From: Leptasterias polaris
Lineage: Eukaryota; Echinodermata; Asteroidea; Forcipulatida; Asteriidae
NCBI GenBank assembly: GCA_037783415.1
Contig: JAZGTN010000028.1
Span: forward strand, 2,995,001 to 3,059,000
Length of the DNA stretch: 64,000 nt
Direction: 5' to 3'
Shown: piece by piece, positions 51,711 to 62,700 of the stretch
How positions within the stretch are numbered: the first letter of the stretch is position 1
How the letters are laid out: every line of letters begins with the position of its first letter
Translations under genes and position numbers: made by a program
Notes under the pieces: generated by a model
Seen by the model: only the letters and a program-made list of their open reading frames with translations
Told to the model about the DNA's origin: nothing
The model's database searches: none

Positions 51711-54700
51711 TTCAATATTCAATATTCAATATATTTTTATTGTCCATAAATTGGAAATTTGCTCTGTCGAACATGCTCACCGTAAAAATAAATATTATTA
51801 TTAAGAATTACAGAATTACAAATTAAGTTGAAGAAGAACAATATTTTACACTAATAAAAACATTAAAAACTGCATAAACACAACGGCACATACAAAATTT
51901 GCTTCATAGAAATAAAAACACGGAATAACAGGAGAGAAAGTTACTGACTGTCGTTAAGAATACGAATAGAATTTGGTAAAAAGGAGTTTAAATATCTATT
52001 GGTTCTGCACTTGAGACTTCTCAGCCTCCTACCAGACCTCATTTCCTCATAAAATTCCTGTAATGGATGTGTGTCATTGATTAAAATTGACTTAGCCTTA
52101 ATTAAAATTCGTGCATTACAGATTGCACTTATGTCCTGTTCTCTACCAAAGATCTTGCCGGCCCGCTTAGCAACTCTCTGAATTTTGACTAAGTCTCCCT
52201 TTTTTGCACTACTAAACCAGACAGCAGCTGTACAGTATGACACTCTCAATGACTGAAGTGTAAAATAACCTCATGATAGTTTTATCGACCTTGAAATATT
52301 TCAGTTGCCTTAAAAAGTATAAACGCTGTTGACCTTTGGCGACAATCGATTTGCAATGGTCAGACCATGATAGTGTATCATCAATAATTGTTCCTAAATA
52401 CTTGTATGAATGTACAATGTCGATATCTTTATTGTTGATTGTAATACAATTTAAATTAGGTTTAGACTTCCTAAAGTCAAATATCATCTCTTTTGTCTTA
52501 TCAGTGTTTAGTTTCAGAAAGTTTTTGCTACACCATGTAAAAAAGTTATGAATGGTATTTCTATAATCTAGTTCACTATCTTTGAGAAAGCCAACAATAA
52601 CAGTGTCATCTGCATATTTAAAAATACTAACATTGTTTGAGTGGTTGATGCAATCATTTGTGTAAAAAATAAAAAGAAGCGGTGAAAGAACACACCCTTG
52701 AGGTGCGCCAGTATTTATTGTTATTTGTCCAGATAAAGTATTGTTCACAAGTACCCGCTGAGTCTGATCCTTTAAAAAATCACTTATCCATAGAATTAGA
52801 GATGGGTTGACATTCAGGTTTTGTAGCTTCTCTAGTAGTCGATAGGGTTGGATTGTGTTGAATGCTGACGAGAAGTCAATGAAAGTGGCCCTTGCATAAC
52901 AACCAACCTTGTCGATATTTTGCTGGATAGCATTCACCAGACAAAGGACTGCGTCATCTACAGATTTGTTTGGTTGGTTTGGTAAGCAAATTGGAACGTA
53001 TCAATACAGTTGAGTAACGGCTGTAGGAGGAATTTCATGATGATTCTCTCCGAGACATTTCATTGTCAGTGAGGTTAATGCAATTGGGCGATAATCGTTT
53101 AACTCAGATGGTCTAGCTCGCTTGGGTACTGGAACAATAGTAGCAGATTTCCAGCAAAATGGAATTAAGTGGGAGTCTGTTGACTGTTGGAAAAGAACTG
53201 AGTAGGGCACTGCAAGTTGACTGGAACAGACTTTTAGAACCCTTCCAGAGATTTTATCCGGACCAGCTGCTTTGCGGGGGTTTAAGTTGGAAAACAGTTT
53301 TTTGACTTCATTGACTTGGATGACAATACGCTGGCTTTCCGTGTCATTGCAGAGCGCTGAGCATTGTACTGAGATCTGATCTCTGAAACTGTGAGTGTCA
53401 AAGCGACTGTAGAATTCATTAAGTTCATTTGCTGTAGACGAGGGATTTTCTAAATTTGCAAATGAGTCATGTTTCTTTTTTTTTGAAAAACCTGTTATGT
53501 TTCGTAGACCCTGCCAGGCCTCTCGTGGGTTATTCGTCTTAAAGCGATTTTCAATTTTTTCTTTGTAGTTTTCTTTGGCTTTCTTAACTGTTGATGACAG
53601 TTTCGATTGGAGGGCTTTCAACTTATTATGGTCTTTCATTTGAAAAGCCTGTTTCTTTTCAGCGAGGATAACTTTGAGTTCATTTGAGAGCCAGGGCTTA
53701 TTGTTAGGATACAGTTTGACGGTCTTTACCGGAATATGTAGATCCTGACAGAAATTCACATATTCGTTGATTACGTCCGTAGCCTCATCAATGTTTTCCG
53801 ATCCGTTTAGGAGTACTTCCCAATCAGTAATTTCAAAACATGTTTGCAGTTTTTCAGTTGATTCCTTGTTCCATACTCTGATGACTTTTTTCTTGGGTTT
53901 TTCCATTTTTAGTTTTTGTTTGTATTTCGGTAAAAGATGAACAGTGTTATGGTCAGAACGGCCAATACCTGGTCTAATGATTGACTTATAGGCATCCTTC
54001 ACCGAACCATAGCAGCGGTCAAGTATGTTGTCTCCCCTTGTAGCCTCATCCACATATTGAAAGTAATGAGGAAGACTTTCACTAAGATTGCAATGGTTGA
54101 AGTCACCAAGAATGAGTTTTGGTGAGTCTGGTGACGAGTCCTCCATCTGTTGAACTGCATCATATATTACACCTGCTGCATCATTCGCATTAGCATCAGG
54201 TGCAATGTACACAAGGAAGATGTGAACTTGATTAAATTCCCTTGGCAGATAAAAGGGTCTGAAGGACACACAGAGAAGTTCGATGTTCGGGTTACAAACT
54301 GTTGTTCTTACTTTAAAGTTATTGCACCATTGATTATTAACATACATACAAACACCACCACCGCGGCGTTTATTGGTGTTTTCGTATGAGCGGTCGAGTC
54401 GAATCAGGTGGAAATCATCAATGTTAACAATGTCATCGGGAATGTTGGAGTGCAACCATGTTTCTGTAAAGCATAATACACTGGAGTTTCTGAAGTCATT
54501 TATGTATCTAGCGTGTGCTCGAATTTCATCCATTTTATTGTTTATGGAACGAACATTTCCAAGAGTTAAACATGGAAGTGGGGGTCTGTTTGCTCTCCGT
54601 CTTACCCTTTGTTTAACTCCTCCACGTTTGCCACGCCTGCGTGGCTGGGTAGAACTTATTGTGGGTTCACCTCTTGTCGGTGTGAAATCCGGCAAGTCTG

Positions 54701-54848
54701 CTGGTGTTAACTTGGACGCTGACGCATCGGCAAGCAGGTAAAGAAAATGGCGGTCATAGGTGATCGGCATAGGTGATCGGCAACGATGCTCGACTAGGGT
54801 CCTCAAAACACCCATACATTGGCGAGAGAACCAGAAGTAGCACAGCAA
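51711..54848 (-). mobile_element. CR1/Rex1-like LINE, frameshifted
   Basis: Minus strand. The open segment 54848-53001 has an N-terminal basic stretch, an APE-type endonuclease (CFTETWL, LILGDFN, RSDHN) and the start of reverse transcriptase (NPRKAAGPDKISGRVL, NDYRPIAL). The next open segment (52937-52212) carries GAPQGCVLSPLLF and the catalytic YADD; a third (52249-51941) is the C-terminus. Frameshifts near 53057, 52975 and 52222 make it a dead copy. The 3' end is a short (TTGAATA)n tail at about 51714-51737, as in CR1-group LINEs. Nothing like ORF1 is seen. Family assignment is by memory of motif style. Confidence 0.88.
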
Positions 54849-56030
54849 ACCTTAACAAAATGATGCTGATAGAATGATGATCCATGTTGTATAAATCAAA
54901 TAAACATTTATGCAGACTCAAACAGTAAAATGATACAAATGTTAAAACGTTTTAAGAGCAAGTGAGTAAGTCGACTGGTCGCCGCAGAACAGCGCCCTCA
55001 TTCAAGAACTACAAGAACTAGAAAAGAAAAAGAAAAAATATATATAAATATAAATAAAATATAAGATAATAATAATAATAAATAATAATTAATAAATAAA
55101 TAACTAAATTTAAAAAAATAAAAAAAAAAATTAAAAAAAAAAAAAATAAGAAGAAGATAAATTAAATACATTAAAAAGCGGCTTGTATTTTCATTTCAAA
55201 GGGTTGCACTACCCATTAGGCAGCGCTAGAAAACTAGGCTGATACTACTACTAGCCCCACTTGTGTGGCCAAGGCTAGCTGAATCCTAGCCTTGGCCACA
55301 CAAGTGGGGCTAGGCTGATACATGTACATGTAAAATGTATGATGAGTTTATGAGATTGAGTATAGCCTATGTATATAGCTCTATGGTGGCGCTATTCTCA
55401 ATTTCATAAATAGGTAAGTAAGTTAATTTCACAATTGAAACTTTACAATGTATGTTGGAACTTGGAGAGCTTTGAATCTGAAATATCAGGCTCAGTTGAG
55501 GCATTACTTTGTTCTTCAGTGTATAGATTATATTATTATGAAGCCATTTAATATTTAAAAATCGAAACTTTTGTTTAATGACATGGATGATTGACTATTC
55601 TGAATGGCCCCTTGGCCGTAGCAAAAAGTGTGCAGTCAGTAGACCATGGACTGATGGAGCATAGAGCAAGGACAGAGAGAGAGGAAGGTCCTCCTGGTGG
55701 ACTCGCTATACTGTCTATAGAATAGAGACTAGAGTAACCTACCCAAGTTAATGAATAACTTTACCTCAAATCTTGCCTTTTATTACCGCTGGTTAACACA
55801 TTGACCCAACACATTTAAATATAATCTATAAACAGAAACTGAAATGTGATGTTCTCTGCCTTCTTTTGTTATTCTTGGACTAGCAGTTCCGTTGTGTACG
55901 CTCCGCCGTTTGCATGCCTGGGGTTGATTTAGCTGGTAGATAGACAGGTTGCCACATTGAACACAGGAATTATGCATTGCATACGTCTGGGAATCTGTTT
56001 TTGAAAGCGGACTGACTTTGTCATATGACT
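54849..56030. other. Intergenic spacer between LINE and GH27-B promoter
   Basis: A-rich low-complexity run at 55020-55170, the perfect hairpin at 55251-55313, otherwise no recognised feature. Confidence 0.6.
55251..55313. repeat. Perfect 28-bp stem hairpin
   Basis: 55251-55278 and 55286-55313 are exact reverse complements (core cttgtgtggccaaggctag) with a 7-nt loop. Flanked by direct aggctgatac copies. Confidence 0.95.
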
Positions 56031-56033
56031 GAC

Positions 56034-56064
56034 CACGTGATAGACACAAGACCAATGTCACGTG
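56034..56064 (+). promoter_or_regulatory. Two CACGTG E-boxes and a CCAAT box upstream of GH27-B
   Basis: CACGTG at 56034-56039 (accacgtgat) and 56059-56064 (gtcacgtgtt), with CCAAT at 56052-56056 between them. They lie about 500 bp before the ATG. CACGTG flanked by GT/AC is the core of the TFEB/MITF 'CLEAR' element of lysosomal genes; each site matches only part of the full palindrome. Confidence 0.5.
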
Positions 56065-56072
56065 TTTCTGCT

Positions 56073-56250
56073 AGCTAAATAGTTCGTCCCTGGCCTCTCG
56101 AGCTACGACGAACGATTTCCACAACAAGCACACGGGGTACATATAAAAGGCGAGTATTCTAAAGGAAAATAGCTAAATAGTTCGTCCCTGGCCTCTCGAG
56201 CTACGAACGATCTCCACAACATACATATAAAACTTAAAAGGCGAGTATGT
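56073..56250 (+). repeat. Tandem duplication in the GH27-B promoter
   Basis: A segment starting agctaaatagttcgtccctg and including the TATA-like motif occurs at 56073 and again at 56170, 97 bp later, with small indels. Confidence 0.8.
56142..56149 (+). promoter_or_regulatory. TATA box candidate for GH27-B
   Basis: TATAAAAG at 56142-56149. A second, weaker copy (TATAAAAC at 56225) comes from a local duplication, and TATATAAAAAA occurs at 56256. Transcription start would be about 56170-56290, with a 5' UTR intron ending at 56569. Confidence 0.4.
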
Positions 56251-56579
56251 GGGGCTATATAAAAAATTAAGCTGTATGATTTAAATTTCAATAATTTAGG
56301 ACGTGCGTTATTGCAGGTTGCCTGGCTTCTGTTTGTAATGTAGTGTTGTATTGTTATAAATAAATAACAAAAGATGTAGGAAATTGAATGTTGTAATTTG
56401 TATAGTAGTAAGTACCAAACCACTAATTAGTAGCATAGGTTGACATTGTAACTTGTTCTTGGTGTTTGTTTTTGTCAAGGGTAACCCCCAAGTCCTCCTG
56501 AGCTGTACTACCTGTGGTGTAGTCACAACCTGCCAGCCAACATCGTTTTATATTTTCTTTTGTTTACAGCTAAGTCAAA

Positions 56580-56725
56580 ATGTTGGCAGTTGCTCTGTTG
56601 ATGTGTGCAGTGAGTACACAGGCACTGGACAATGGCCTAGCAAGAACGCCCCCTATGGGATGGTTGATCTGGGAGCGATTCCGATGCAATATTGACTGCA
56701 AGAATGATCCCTACAATTGTGTCAG
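56580..56725 (+). CDS. NAGA: GH27-B exon 1 (signal peptide)
   Basis: ATG at 56580-56582; a tttgtttacag acceptor ends 10 nt upstream at 56569, so a 5' UTR intron is likely. 48 codons plus AG, donor GTAAAC. Confidence 0.93.
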
Positions 56726-59700
56726 GTAAACATTTTTTAACCACAGTTTTGTTGTCTTTAGTTTGTCCGTTTCTTTTGTTCCCTCCTTTACATCCATACA
56801 TAATACTAAGTTAGTTGATATTCTGCAGATAGATTTGAAAATTGAATGCTCATCAGATGTATTGTCATTGAAAACCTACAAAGACATTCTACAGCTTCGT
56901 GACATAGCTAGTGATTGATTCCTGGAATGTTTTGTATAGTAAAGACTGGGTCTATTAGTATATTACTCTATTTATTCAGCATTCGCTCATAAATTGTTCC
57001 TGTATGCATGTTATACATCAACCTTCTACTAGGCCCATAGCTTAGTTTCAACCTTCATTCTTCTCATTGTTTTTGGTTGAGTTTGATATCCGAAAGTTAA
57101 ATTGTATTTCTCAATTAATGCCTTTCGCATTGTCATTATTCTTAATGTTGCTTCACTTTATTTCTCACATTTCAAATGAGATCAAAAACCTCCCTGTACG
57201 CGTTATACTCAGCGAATAATTTTTGAAACAAGATGGCCCCCTTTCAAAAAACAAAATGCTCACGTTAAATTATTGTCACATTGCACAAGGCAGATTATGA
57301 TTATTATTATATTTGCCATAACAGTACAAAACAAAATACAAGACAATATACCCCGAGATGGGCAAGGGACAACAAAAGCAAATACATACTATGATCCGTA
57401 GATCTGTTGCCCCACATCTGGGGTACACAATGAAATAAATATAGATTTAAACATATAATATAGTACACGCAATAATAAAAGCAGATAATTATACAAAACC
57501 AATAATAAATAATAAATAACTAATTTATAAAACGAAAATAAATAAGTAAAATAACAGTAAAAGTAAAAAAGTATATATATAAATAAATAAATAAATAAAC
57601 TTGTTAATAAATAAAAACGATTTAAATAAAAACGATTTTAAATATTGCACAAGTGAATGGGCTAAAGCAGGCTATTAAAAGGGTGGATTAAAAAAACAAA
57701 AAAACAAAAAAACTAAACTAAACTCCCCAATGGCAGGCCAGCCATGATAAACAGAGCAAGAAAAGGGACGGCTCCCCGAAGCTGCCGACAGTGGGGGATA
57801 GCAAACCCCAAACAAGTCCCAACACTAGAGCCACACTCCCCTCCCCGGAGAATTATACATGTATAAATAAATAAATAAAAATAAGAACAAATAAAATAGT
57901 ACAAAATTTACAAGTAAGAAAGAGTAACACAAAAATACGGACAGAAAAATAATAACAACTATTCAAGTTGATTCATGAGATTGGCAGACAGAATATCTAA
58001 GTGATTTGAGGAAGCTGTGGAAGGGCAATAGCAGTAGATTCATGAAGTAACCTGTCAAATTATCTGTTTACTGGTTATCAAGATCTCTAAGTGTATGAAA
58101 TAAATAAATGGATAAGATAAGGTGCTTGGACTTTGAACTTTACATATTGATATGTTATTCCATCAATAAATGGGACTACAATCACAATATAACTTTGAAA
58201 TATCAAATACCACCTGCTGAATCTTTTAAATAAATAAAACAGAACAACAAACCTCTTGATTTGGAGATCACAACTCATTTCTTAATTTTCAAAAGGAATG
58301 CCACAAGCAATTTTTATTAACCCTAACCACCCCAGACCTGCCAAAATCAAACAGATGGTTTTGTTGGAATTTGGATGGTTTAGTACTGTGAAAGCTGGCT
58401 TTGCTGTTGGACTATGGATGGTTGAGTACTAATGGGTCAAGGTACTAGTGTTGGACTTTGGCTGAGTGTGGAAGGTGGTAGTGTACAGTTTGCAACAGTG
58501 TTGGGCTTTGGATGAGTGTGGAAGGTGGTAGTGTAGTTTGCAACAGTGTTGGACTTAGGGCATGTGGGGAAAAAGTGTATGTTCACAGTGCATGTAATAG
58601 GGTTAGCTATTGCATGTAGGGCATGGAATTGCTTGGTCACTGGGTACACTTTGACCTCTTATTGGGAGGGACAATGGGACATGTGTTTCAGTTGAACATG
58701 GACAACCTGCTGATGAAATAAACAAATGATAAAGGCAGTTATTGTACTTGGGTATCCCATGGAGCAATAAACTAGTCCTTGTCATTGCACCAACACAATA
58801 AAAGTAGAACATACCATTTATGCCATGGGGTGTTTTAGTTTTTGCAGAACTTTATTGTATTTATTGAATAGTATTTATAATATGAAAAGACTGTATTGTA
58901 TTTGATATCAATAGTACATGAAGTCAATATGATGGCAGTTTTCTTGTGAACCACCAGGTGTGGTACACGCCCCCGTACGCAAGGGCAGAGCAATGTGATT
59001 TGCAACTGTGCTGAGCCCACAAAAAAAAATACATATAGTTTGGCAGAAAACAATTGTTGGGTATTGATGGGTTTGGTACTGGAGCCCTAAAATAGAAACA
59101 ACTACACATTCCCCTGGTGTACCCACTCAGCCAAAATCCAACACCCCAGGACTGTTGGAGTATGATGGGTTGTGTACTGTTCCAATAAGTGCACTGTTGG
59201 AGTATGGTGGGTTTGGTACTGTCCCAATCAGGGAACTGTTTGAATTTGATGGGTTGAGGAAGCTTCCTAGTGAGAATCACTAGGGGGTTAGGGTTAATGT
59301 TTATTCAGCCATAAAAATGTGTACATTAGAAGGGGGAAAAAACTATTTTCAAGGCAAAGCTACCAGATGAGCCAGGTGCAACAAAATAGGCCTATATCAC
59401 ATGATCTGTAGACCTGTTTTTAAATAGACCCCTTGCATAACGCGGAACGCTGAGGTCACGCACAAAGAACACCTATCGTCTACCTCAGTGAGGGCGCTTT
59501 TTTAGCGTGTGATGTCATATGCAAGGGGTCTATATACATATTTTAACCATAGATTTACCATTTATAAGAAATCAACCAGTAAAGCATACAGCATATCTGG
59601 GTTTAAACCAATTTTTAGTTTGTAAATTGTTTTATCTTCCTTCTATTTATGAAAGTATAATAATTTTTGTCCTGTATTTTTTAATTTTATTTATTACTTA

Positions 59701-62700
59701 TTTGTTTTTGATATTTTATTGTCATTCTATTCGTGAGTTGATAGCAAAAAAAGTGTTGGTTTTATTAAATGTTTTATTTTTAATATTTAACCTTAAAGGT
59801 ATTATACAGGATTGGTAGAGCTGACAAAACAGTCGCAAACAAAGTTCATGTTTTGTGTGATTAACCATATACATAAAATAACAAACCTGTGAAAATTTGA
59901 GCTCAATTGGTCATCGAGGTCACGAGAAAATAGTGAAAAGAGACCTTATGTGTTTTCTGTTTTTCAAACATCAAGTTTATTATCGCGCGCGATAAAAACT
60001 ATTGTTTTACTCATTTCTCAGAAACGAGAGCATTTTAGGCAGAAATATTTTAAGGAACCCTTTCTACCATTACTTACTTTAAATCATGTAAGTTATGTGT
60101 GAATCTGTGAACATTTGTGTTTTTCGATCTTACCAATAGTGTACAGGGCCTTTAAAGATAGAAACTTCACTTTGTTTTATCTTTTTAAATATTTAATAGT
60201 GAAAAGCTTGTGAAGGAAATGGCAGATCGATTGGTTGAAGATGGTTACAAAGACGTTGGTTATGAGTATGTCAACATAGATGATTGCTGGAGCGCTAAGG
60301 AACGTGATTCTCAAGGAAGACTTCAGGCAGATCCAGACCGCTTCCCCAGTGGAATCAAAGCTCTGGCTGATTATGTAAGTCAAGAGATGTAGGTCATATC
60401 AGACATTGGTCCTTTTCTTTTCAAGTTTTATTTTTGACCACATCTTGTCTCTGCTGCTCCATCTTGGACTTGGTGAAACCAAAACCCTAAATCATTGAGA
60501 AGAAAATTTGTCATGGCGAAGGGCTCAGTAGTTCTCAATTAAGGCATTAGGTTGACAATGAAGAACTCACCCAACAACAGAGAAGTTAATAATGAGAAGT
60601 CCCGGCAGATTACATACTTCCCCCCCCCCCCAGGTAGAAGTTAAAAAGCAGGACAGTTCTTTTCAGAACTAAGTAGTCTCCCGAATTCCAAAAGTTACTC
60701 TGTGGCAGTTGAATTATAGCAAGACAAGTTCTCGAGAAACAAATCTACAAAGCAAAGTAGATATACACTCATGGCTGAAAACAGAATATACATTAGGGTA
60801 AGGCATAATAACTCCATCAGAGTTTTAGGGTAGAACTACTTGCAAAGGATGCTTTCAAGGATTCAGAGAGTCTTGAGATTCTAAGGAGTCTTTTCCCTCT
60901 TCATCTTGGTCAGGTCCACAGCAGAGGTCTCAAGTTTGGTATCTATGGGGATTACGGAACCAAGACATGTGCTGGATATCCAGGTAGCTTGGATCACCTT
61001 GAGATTGATGCCAAGACGTTTGCCAGCTGGGGTGTCGACATGCTGAAACTAGATGGATGTAATGCCAACGTATCAACCATGAAGACAGGTAACACTTTCC
61101 TTGGAGATTAAAAACTATTTAATCGTTTTTGCAGTCATGCAAATCTTATATCTTTCTATGTGGTGTACTGCAAAAACCAAATAAACTGCGCCAATAAAGT
61201 ATCTAAACACTTACAAATGGTCAGATTTATCGGAACCTCAAATAGTATGCAAAAAATTAATTAAATAATTCGATTCACAGTTATCTTCTGCGCATTTTGA
61301 CACCTCTGATGTTGTTTGGCGGATTTATGGGCACTTGAGTGGCTTAAGGTCGAATTTCAAAAGTTGCAAAAGCCCCTATTCACCCCAATTCCAGAAGGGA
61401 ACTCGCACAAGCATCAAATCAAGACAAAAGACACAAATTTGTTCTGTTTACTTAACCATGAAATTTATTGCTCTAACTTCACTGCTTAAAGGTACTCTCT
61501 GCTTTTATCTTATAAACTGTAACTGCTGATATCCTGAAGATGGTCCTCAATACTTAGTGTGTCCTCCATCACTGTCCTGAACGGCAAGGATGCGTCGCAA
61601 TCCCTCTAGAGTGGTGTCAGGCTTGATAGACTTGTAGACTTGTTGACTTTGTTGACAAGTGTTCTATAGGATTCAAGTCCGGACTCTTAGCAGGCCAGTC
61701 AAGAGTCTCGATGCCCTCTGTCTCCAAGAACTCCGTGGTGATGGCTGCTGTATGTGGTCTGGCGTTGTCTTGCATCAGGAAGAACCCATCGCCTACAGCT
61801 GCAGCGTATGGCACAACTACCAGACGCAGAACTTGGTCGATGTATACCTGGGCCGTTACTCCTCCCCCCAGAATGAGCAGGTCCGTCTTTCCTTCTGCAC
61901 TTATCTAAGCCCAAACCATCAGGCTTCTGCCTCCATAGGGTTACACCTCTTGGATACACTCTTCGTCCAGTCTCTCCACACTCGAATACGACTCCATCTC
62001 CGATGCAGGCTAATTGGGGTGAATAGGGGCTTTTGCAACTTTTGAAATTCGACCTTAAGCCACTCAAGTGCCCATAAATCCGCCAAACAACATCGCAGCG
62101 CAACGCACAGAAGATAACTGTGAATCGAATTATTTAATTTATTTTTTGCATACTATTTGAGGTTCCGATAAATCTGACCATTTGTAAGTGTTTAGATACT
62201 TTATTGGCACAGTTTAGTATTCTTTATCCCTGATGCAAAGCTAACATACCTTTTAAATCGTCAAAAATAGCAGGATTCGAACTGCCTTTAGCCACTGGGC
62301 TAGCTCTAGCTCGGTGGTCTAGTGGTACAACATGTGCTCTAGCATGGTAAAGGTTGTTGGTTTGAATCCCACGTGAGTAATTTGCCTGTTTTTTTTTTCA
62401 CAGGACACGGGGAAAGTACTGAGTATTCACATTGGTATAAGGGCAAAAACCGAACAACAAACTTTTTTCATATATACCACAGTTCATGTTGGTCAGAAAG
62501 TAGTTTGCAATCACAACTTTATTTGTTTTATTAATTTAAACTATTTCTTTGTAATTCCTTCAGGTTACCCAGAGATGACTAAATACCTGAACGCTACCGG
62601 TAGACCAATCCTTTATTCCTGCAGCTGGCCCGACTATGAGAGAGCTTCCCATATACCTGTAAGGAAGAAATCAAAACCGGTTCCCATTGTCAAAGAGCAG

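Noticed and set aside
58321..58334. Telomere-like CCCTAACC
   Set aside because: Only one unit at each end, inverted, and flanked by TTAA; explained as transposon ends.
61659..62045. Plus-strand open frame in the Tc1 element
   Set aside because: It is antisense to the recognisable transposase C-terminus.
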